Shown here piece after piece: positions 56,962 through 64,000 of a stretch of DNA of 64,000 bases (position 1 is its first letter; each line of letters opens with the position of its first letter). The stretch is from Liquidambar formosana (lineage: Eukaryota; Streptophyta; Magnoliopsida; Saxifragales; Altingiaceae), in NCBI GenBank assembly GCA_039720395.1, contig CM077823.1, forward strand, positions 6,438,909 to 6,502,908. Direction: 5' to 3'. The position numbers and the translations under genes are program-made. The notes under the pieces were generated by a model that worked only from the letters and a program-made list of their open reading frames with translations, searched no databases and was not told the DNA's origin.

Positions 56962-59900
56962 TGTGAACCACGGGTTTCGATCCGGGAGGGGAAGGAGAAC
57001 CCTTATTTTAAAAAGACTTGTAGAGATTTAAATTAATAAAAATCTGATTTTAAAAGGTTCACAAAAACAATCAAACAAGGCGCCACCTCATTTTTTAAGG
57101 AAAAAAAAAAACTTTGAAAACAGTTTTAAAAGGAAACCTTTGAAAACAAACCACATGACTCCGATCAAGGAAAAGCAGGTCTAATCAAAACAAGAGAGGA
57201 TTCGGAGACTAAGTTACGATGTGGGAAGGTTCTAGGAAACATCCTATAGGCACCCACATCGCCCCAAAATGGGTCTCTGAATTTATATGGGTCATTTCAA
57301 TCACTTCCTAATTAGTCACCATACATATGCAAAGAATCATCCATAAATAATCTACATTCATCCATAAACATCCATAAAGCAATAAACATCCATAAAACAT
57401 GTAAACATCCATGAAAAAATAAAAGAGATATGGAAAGCAGGTAAGAGAGGCAAAGAATAAGGAACAAATCCATCCTACTCCTCTAGCAATCATATGTGAT
57501 GGATAAATGAGTAAACATGGGTCCATCCTACTCCTCTAGCAAATATGTGATGGACAAATGGATAAAAAGAAAGAAGAAGAAAGAAAAAAAGAAAACTTAG
57601 GATACTTAGTATCCTAGGGCGGACTTGAACATCAAATGAGCGCCTACGTACCTTACATACAAAGATGTAAGGATCAAAGTCCACGTAGTTTGATTGAGAA
57701 GCGGTTACTCCCTTTACAATGAACTATAAACCCTAAGTTTCCATTAAAAGAAAAGAAGAGTTTTAAAAGAAGAAGGATTTCCAAAAAAAAAGGAATTTGA
57801 GAAAAGATAGAATTTGAAAAGAGATAGAACTCTTATCCAAAAGAAGTTTGAGAAAAGTAGAATTCTAAAAGAGATAGAACTCTAAGTAAAACAGAATTTT
57901 AAGAGAGTTGGAAACTTAAGACTTCTAATCTAAAGTAAAGACAATAACCCAAGGGGGTAGAAGAGAACAATTCACAAAAAGACTTACCATGAACCACTTA
58001 CAATATGAAAATTATCCCGAATCATCGAGAAAACACCAATTAATCACCTATGTATTCTATAGGGCAATTATTAAGCTCAAACCAACCATATTCATTCTCA
58101 AATGATCATTAGGAGACCTAAATCAAATCTGGACAAAATACTAAACATGCATGTAATGACCTAAAACTCATGCAAATAACAAAAATCAAAAGAAAAATAC
58201 AAACCTAATATGCTCTAAACACCCTAACATGCACAAAACTATCAAAAACATGCTAAATAGGCATTACCATGATGAAAATATCATATGACAATCCTAAACA
58301 TGAAAAGAAAATCTAACATGATGCCTTAGGTAAGTACTTTATGTAAGAATGTGAAATAATCATCCTTACGGCGAGCTTTCTTAAGTAAAACTATCCGGAG
58401 ATAATTTTACGTAGAAACCACTCTGCATGAATGATTTCTTCACATATCCTACGTAAAATATATACCTAAGAATGCAAAGAAACTCACAGCGCACTTAAAC
58501 ACGCTCCAGAAAGCACTTATGCACAACCTCACCCTCTAAGGACGATAATTATCCCCGAAAAGAATAATCACCCACACACTTATGAAGATGAGGCTTACAC
58601 AGCAAGTGTCCTATACAAAAGATGCTTAAAATCATGCATATAATTGAATCATGAAGAGAAAATGGCCTAAACACATCAACCAATTTTCTTTGCAAAACGT
58701 ACTTCTATCCTTAAGAGAGAAACTATCCTAACAGCAAGCAATTCGCAAACCTATTCCACTAGCATGCTTTCACATCATATTTGAATCATATACACTCTAA
58801 AATATAGAGTATATATGATTCCTAATTCAATTCTAAACCATAATTATGCAGAGAATAGAGTAGAAGAAGAAGGAATCGTAAAAGGATGCAAAGGAGACTT
58901 ACAACAAAGCAAAGGTCTTCGCTGTGTTCTTCCTTCTCTTTGGCTTGGTTGTCTTCTAGTTCCTCTTCAAAATTGCAGTAGAAAGCCTCCTCCAAGTGAT
59001 ATGGGTGTGTGCAAACTCGTGGTCCCTAGCTCTCTTATGAATATGATATGTCAAAAGTCCAGCCAAAGGTCAAAAAGTCCAGAAAAAAGTCCCTTATGCT
59101 GATGAATGAGCCTCTATTTATAACCAACCAACCATATGAACCAATGGTTGAGATTAATTCACCATAAAACCAATCTAGGGCTGTAATTAAATCCCATGGA
59201 TGTTAAACAACTCAAAACCACCTCCCAATAGGCTTAGAAGTCCTTTAGAAGGCTGAAATTCGGAGTGGTAGAGTCCCATTTCGTCAAAAATTCAAAAAGA
59301 GATAAATCAAGACGAAGGGCTCGAGTGACCAGTTGGCCAACTGGTTGGACCGGTTGGGGTGAACCGGTCACCCGAGAAGAATCCAAGAATTTTGAAATTC
59401 TGACTCGGTACGGACTCCTAATTTCAAACGGACTTAAATTTTTCATTTTAACTCCGATTTGAGTGATTCAAAAGCCAAAATTTCAAGGATTCAATGTAGA
59501 ATAAGTCTAGAATATTCTTGAACCAAAAATCCCTGACCACGGTCAGGTGGCTGGGTTTTCACGAGGCGATTACTTGAAAAAAGGTCAATTAACCATAGGG
59601 TAATGTGGTAAACCAATCCAAAACCTATCAATAAATTAAATTGGCACTTCAATTAGGCTCATTTCATCATTCTAAGGTCAATGGAATACTCCAGAACAAA
59701 TTTGGAAGCCAATTGGAAAATATACGAAGTAAAAGACGAAATTGCCCTTTAAGTCGCAAAAGTTCTAATTAACTATCCAAACCTATTTGGAATTGAACCA
59801 AATTTGACACACATATCCAAAATGATCTTAGAAACTAAATGCAAGTGATGGGACTCAATAAAGAGATAAAAATATGCACGCAATGATGACCTATTCTTCT

Positions 59901-60009
59901 AAGACTTAAAAGGGCAAAAGTGTCCTTTAAGGCTTATGGACTCCTAAATGCTTCTAAACCTAACCAAATGCTATCTTGAACTCATGGGGATGAAAATGGG
60001 GTGTCTACA
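56962..60009 (-). repeat. 3' LTR of a minus-strand Tat/Ogre-like element
   Basis: On the minus strand it starts TGTAGACACCCCATTTTC (60009) and ends GGTTCACA (56962), matching the solo LTR at 18826-22245 throughout. A polypurine tract lies just upstream on the minus strand (RC of 60010-60022), which identifies this as a 3' LTR with the element's body to the right. A minus-strand TATA box (TTATAAATAGAGG) is near 59112-59124. The ACCGGT module is at 59328-59368. Only one copy of the ~210-bp block duplicated in the solo LTR is present. Confidence 0.92.
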
Positions 60010-60022
60010 GATGCCCCTCATT
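60010..60022 (-). other. Polypurine tract of the minus-strand element
   Basis: Reverse complement AATGAGGGGCATC ends directly at the LTR start (TGTAGACA), the position and composition expected of a plus-strand priming site. Confidence 0.75.
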
Positions 60023-60159
60023 GGTGGAGTTTGCTTCGCAAATGACACCAATGTTAGAAAAGACAGCCTATTTTCACAATAAAAGGGTAAGGAACCAAAG
60101 CTTGAACTTCAACAGTGACTACTGAGGATGTTCATGACTGCTATAATGTACATTTGTAC

Positions 60160-60595
60160 AAAGTAGGGGGGTTGTGTGTGACTATGAAAGTTATTTAAAC
60201 ACACGGTACTCTCATATGCCTATTCTTTCTAATAGGGGAACATATGCTTCTATAATGTACGCTCATTCATTATAATGAGGACACGCACAAGATAGGGGGA
60301 GTGTGTGACCACAAAGATCATTTAAACACTATACTCTCATATGCCTATTCTTTCTAATAGGGACACATATGCTTCTATAATGTACGCTCATTCTTTCTAA
60401 TGAGGACACGCACAAGATAGGGAGGTTGTGTGTGACTACAAGAGTCATTTAAACACACCATACTCTCATATGCCTATTCTTTCTAATAGGGACACATATG
60501 CTTCTATAATGTATGCTCATTCTTTCTAATGAGGACACGCACAAGATAGGGGGGGTTGTGTGTGATTACAAAAGTCATTTAAACACACCATGCTT
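60160..60595. repeat. Tandem array, ~125-bp unit, 3.5 copies
   Basis: Units marked by CTCATATGCCTATTCTTTC start at 60211, 60336 and 60465 (steps 125 and 129), each with AATGAGGACACGCACAAGAT. Tandem arrays in the 3' untranslated region are common in Ogre/Tat elements. Confidence 0.9.
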
Positions 60596-60612
60596 ACTAA
60601 AAAAAATCATGA

Positions 60613-61150
60613 AACTTTAATTTTAACAACTTTGTTAAAATTAAGCAAGGGCAATCAATTCATTGTGCTATAATTTCCTCAAGAAATAAATAGCGATGCA
60701 AAGCAATCCATGTATGTGACTCGAAGAGTTATTTAAACATACTATCACAAACACTTCTATCCAAGCACTGACAAGCTTTATTTTAACAATCTTTGTTAAA
60801 ATTAAGCAAAGCAAATATTCCAATTGTACTATAATTCCCTCAAGAAATTAATAGCAATGCAAAACAATCCATGTATGTGATTCAAAAGTCATTTAAACAT
60901 ACTTTCAAAACCAATTCCAATAAAGCATTCATAAGCTTTATTTTAACAATCTTTGTTAAAATTAAGCAAAGCACACATCCCAATTATGCCATAATTTCCT
61001 CAAGAAATTAACGGCAATGTCAATTCATCATAAAGAATTAAGAAATAACAATTTCATGATCCTTACCAAGCATCCCAAGCATTCAACAACTCATCATCCA
61101 ATCAACAAAGATTTATTTTAACCCGAGGATTAAAAATAAGCAAGAACACT
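60613..61150. repeat. Second tandem array, ~160-bp unit, about 4 copies
   Basis: The marker TTTGTTAAAATTAAGCAA occurs at 60631, 60792 and 60952, with a diverged version near 61110 (steps 161, 160, ~160). Units contain TAATTTCCTCAAGAAAT. The sequence is unlike the 125-bp array. Confidence 0.88.
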
Positions 61151-61509
61151 CAATCAATTCCAACGTGCTATAATTTCCTCAAGAAATAAATAGAAATAGC
61201 AATTCAATCACAAGAAATCAAAGAATATAAAATTCCATGGTTCCAAACAAATATCATAAGCATCATTCTTCCATCATCCAAAGATAAAGCCCTTTAACAA
61301 AGCAAATGTCAAAGTAAGCTTGTAAATACCACCATAAGTCAACTAATGATTCAATTAGTGACTAATCATTCATCATTTCATGCATTTCAAGTCATTCACA
61401 TCTGGTTCTAGGCTTTTCAAGAGAGATTTCATCAAAAAATCAAGCGAAAAGGGGCCCGGTTAAGCAAAATTGTGCAAAATTTGCACAAAACGAGAAACCG
61501 ACTTGGGGG
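61151..61509. other. Leader-side spacer of the minus-strand element
   Basis: Non-coding, AT-rich, with weak leftovers of the 160-bp repeat. Nothing else recognised. Confidence 0.4.
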
Positions 61510-61604
61510 ACCGATTGGACTGAACCGGTTGGACCGGTTAGGGCCAACCGGTCACCCGAGAATGGATTTTTGCTGCACTTTTTTGTGGTGTTTTGGCTAT
61601 AAAG
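61510..61604 (+). promoter_or_regulatory. Promoter of the antisense PMD gene: ACCGGT module plus TATA
   Basis: ACCGAT/ACCGGT sites at 61510, 61524, 61533 and 61547 (steps 14, 9, 14) followed by CACCCGAGA, the same arrangement as in the family's LTR U3. A TATA box (CTATAAAG, 61597-61604) lies 45 bp further on, followed by a CT-rich leader and the start codon at 61851. That the module drives this promoter is inferred from position. Confidence 0.65.
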
Positions 61605-61850
61605 CCTTGCACCATCCTTCATTTGTTCATCCTCCTTTTGCTTGTTTTTGAGAGCTTCTCTCTCTAGAAACCCAACACCCAACGTTCCCAACTCCAAAAT
61701 ACCAAAACTTTAGCATTAAACTTGGATCATTGTGGTGATTTAACACCAACAACATCACTTTCAAGGAATCAAAACAACTTTTGATTCATCAAATCATCCT
61801 TCCCAACTTACTTTTTTCAAATCAAACCCATTTTCTTAAGAACACCCAAC

Positions 61851-64000
61851 ATGAGTTCTTCATTAAATAAATACTCCGATGCCAAGTATCCACATCACTT
61901 TCTCAAGAAAACATACAAAGCACCTCATTATGAGGATCAATCGGATAGCTTGCTCTTGGAACCCAACAATCAACTCTCCTACATCCATTCCATGAATAAG
62001 GTAAGATAATTCCTAACTCCTTTAAGTTCATCCTTATTCTTTCATTTCATTGTTTCTTTTCAAATATTTGCCATTCTTATGAATGGAATGCATTGAGTTC
62101 TTGCTATTTTGACATCTTTTGGGAGTTTTCCATATACAAAAACCTCATTTTCTAACATAGGCATAACTATGCCCACCAAGTGTTTGATAAAATTCCCAAG
62201 AGAATAAAATCATTCTTTTTGCTTTCAAATGCCAAAAGTTCTTGAACAAACTATCAAAGATATTCTTCAAGAGGTTTACTCATGAGTTTAGAAACACTTT
62301 TCTTAACAAAAATCATGTGGGCATAACCATGCCTACCAAGTGTTTGATAAAATTCTCAAGAGAATAAAATCATTCTTTTTCTTTTCAAATGCTCAAAGTT
62401 CTTAAACAAAACATCAAAGGTATTCTCTAGGAAGTTTACCCATGAGTTTAAAAACACTTTTCTTTACAAAAATCATGTGGGCATAGCTATGCTCATTAAG
62501 TGTTTGATAAAATTCTCAAGAGAATAAAATCATTCCTTTTCTTTTCAAATGCTCAAAGTTCTTAAACAAAACAAAAGGTATTCTCTAGGAGGTTTACCCA
62601 TGAGTTTTAAACCATTTTTCTTTACAAAAATCATGTGGGCATAGCTATGCCCATCAAGTATTTGATAAAATCCTCAAGAGAATAAAATCATTCTTTTTCT
62701 TTTTAAATGCTCAAAGTTCTTAAACAAAACATCAAAGGTATTCTCTAAGAGGTTTACCCATGAGTTTAAAAACACTTTTCTTTACAAAAAATCATGTGGG
62801 CATAGCTATGCCCATAAAGTATTTAATAAAATTCCCAAGAGAATAAAATCATTCATTTTCTTTCAAATACCTTAGAAAATCAAAGGGAAACTCAAAGGCT
62901 TTCTTTTAGGATGTTAACCCATGATTCTTGGAGCACTTTTCTTTATAAATACTTTGTAGCCATAACCATGCCTACCAAATAAAACCATTTTTTGCTTTCA
63001 AATGCTTTAGAAAATCAAAAGAAAACTTAAGGGTATTCCTTGGAATGTTAACCTATGATTTTTGAAATACTTTCCTTTGTAAAAACTTTGTAGTCATGAC
63101 AATGCCTACCAAGTATTTGATAAAATTCTCCTTTTTCTTTCAAGTGCTTTAACCAACCAAAGGAAAACTCATGGGTATTCTCTTGACTGTTAACCCTTGA
63201 TTTTTGAAATACTTTCCTTTGTAAAGAACTTTCTTTTCACATGTGTAAACTTTTGAAAAACTTGAAAAACCATGAATTTAAGCATTCTTGAGTTATTCAT
63301 TAAGCATAGCAAATACTCAAAGTAACCATTTCCATGATTTCCTTTATTCTTTGTAGCCAAACTTTGAGAACAGGACAAGACATGCCCTTGGGGGAGTTAT
63401 TGAATGGTGGCGCAAAATGGCCACACAGCAACCCGAGACCCAAAAGATTATAGTTAATGCGGGTTTTGGGGACTTTCTGAATGCTTTGTGGGTGGAGCAG
63501 AGGGACAGACAAGCTCTGCTGGCCTTTACTGAGTTGTGGTGGGACACCACTAACACCTTTCATTTCACTTTTGGGGAAATGACTCTTACCCCAATGGATT
63601 TCACTGTCATCACAAGACTTCGACTAGGTGGGCGGAGGTTATCTTATTATGAAAATGTCCACGGGGATCCCCATTATCTCTTGGAACAACTCGGGACCAT
63701 AGTACCTATTAAAAGGGGTGGAGTGCGCAGAACTTGGCTAAAGAATCATTTTGGTGATCAAAGAGAAGAGGATGATGCAGACCCATCTTGTTTTGCCCAA
63801 GCTTTCATGCTATACATGTTGTCCAGCATATTCTTTACTAGTTCCGACGATGTCGCTCCTTTAGGGCATCTTGCTTGCGTAGAGGATGTTTGGGAGATGG
63901 GTGACTACAACTGGCGTAGTGCTGCCCTTGTTGTATTATATAGGTCCATGGGTGATAGATCACATGGAGTGAGCACAAACCACTATGGGATGTCCTTCAT
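61851..64000 (+). CDS. Spliced plant mobile domain (PMD) gene, antisense in the retroelement; partial
   Basis: Exon 1 (61851-62000) encodes 50 residues from MSSSLNKYSDAKYPHHF and ends AAG|GTAAGA. Exon 2 begins at 63357 after TTTGTAG. The splice is phase 0, and the frame stays open to the window edge (214 further codons). Exon 2 carries plant mobile domain (PMD, 'aminotransferase-like') wording: LGGVIEWWRKM, LLAFTELWWDTTNTFHFTFG, EMTLTPMDFTVITRLRLGG. PMD proteins occur in MULE and gypsy transposons and in the host genes MAIN/MAIL1, which act in gene silencing and cell division. Here the gene lies between a Tat/Ogre-like 3' LTR and the expected pol, on the opposite strand to the element, matching the extra antisense ORFs known in the Tat lineage. 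It shows no stop or frameshift. The C-terminus is outside the window. Confidence 0.83.
62155..63200. repeat. 160-bp tandem array inside the PMD intron, ~7 copies
   Basis: The intron 62001-63356 is mostly a tandem array. The marker CATAACTATGCC/CATAGCTATGCC starts at 62162, 62322, 62482, 62640, 62801, 62961 and 63095 (steps 160, 160, 158, 161, 160, 134). Units contain AGAATAAAATCATTC and TTTACCCATGAGTTT. The middle copies are most alike, and copies at the 3' side are more diverged. Confidence 0.92.

Noticed and set aside
60160..63200. Regular repeats considered as a possible CRISPR-like or satellite array
   Set aside because: Units of 125-160 bp are contiguous without spacers and lie inside a plant retroelement. 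CRISPR arrays are not expected in nuclear plant DNA.

Overview
The window is nuclear DNA from a flowering plant, probably a woody eudicot with a repeat-rich genome. It is AT-rich, has long A/T tracts, spliceosomal introns and plant-only protein families (PORR, PPR-DYW, plant mobile domain), and is packed with nested plant LTR retrotransposons. The species cannot be named from the sequence. Only two intact host genes are visible: a PORR-domain organelle RNA-splicing protein (10597-11814, minus) and a PPR-DYW organelle RNA-editing protein (28511-30631, plus). Both are single-exon.

Layout. 1-10 kb: intergenic DNA with a complete SINE (14-bp target duplication), a 5'-truncated LINE inserted at the edge of a minisatellite, and a 1.47-kb MULE-like transposon with 91-bp inverted ends. 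10.6-12.3 kb: the PORR gene, with a nearly palindromic 381-bp MITE about 120 bp upstream of its start codon. 13.3-27.8 kb: a full-length 14.5-kb Ty3/gypsy element of the Tat type (two RNase H domains; LTRs about 95% identical; TSD TAAAT). It carries a decayed multi-exon antisense gene near its 3' end, and its pol is interrupted by a 3.4-kb solo LTR. 28.5-38 kb: the PPR-DYW gene, then a junkyard of duplicated gene pieces: a TIR-flanked element holding a foreign PPR fragment, a second copy of the PPR 3' end, a ClpD/ERD1-like pseudogene that keeps its introns, and a Myb/SANT-like pseudogene. 38.4-53 kb: an LTR fragment, a decayed Ty1/copia element on the minus strand with a nested solo LTR, a Tourist-like MITE, a 2.1-kb solo LTR and a tandem array. 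52.7-56.4 kb: the 3' end of a SIRE-like copia element with another solo LTR inside its LTR. 57-64 kb: the 3' third of a large minus-strand Tat/Ogre-like element, with a 3-kb LTR, polypurine tract, tandem arrays, and an apparently intact spliced antisense gene for a plant mobile domain (PMD) protein whose intron holds a 160-bp tandem array. The window ends inside it.

Most striking observations: (i) a four-site ACCGGT module with nearly fixed spacing sits both in the LTR U3 and just upstream of the antisense PMD gene's TATA box in the same retrotransposon family, which suggests shared control of the sense and antisense promoters. (ii) Three further, unrelated LTRs in the window each carry their own array of a different perfect palindrome (TGCGTACGCA, TTATAGTCGACTATAA, AGACGTCT), usually spaced 19-21 bp apart, about two helical turns. 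I know of no description of this shared architecture.
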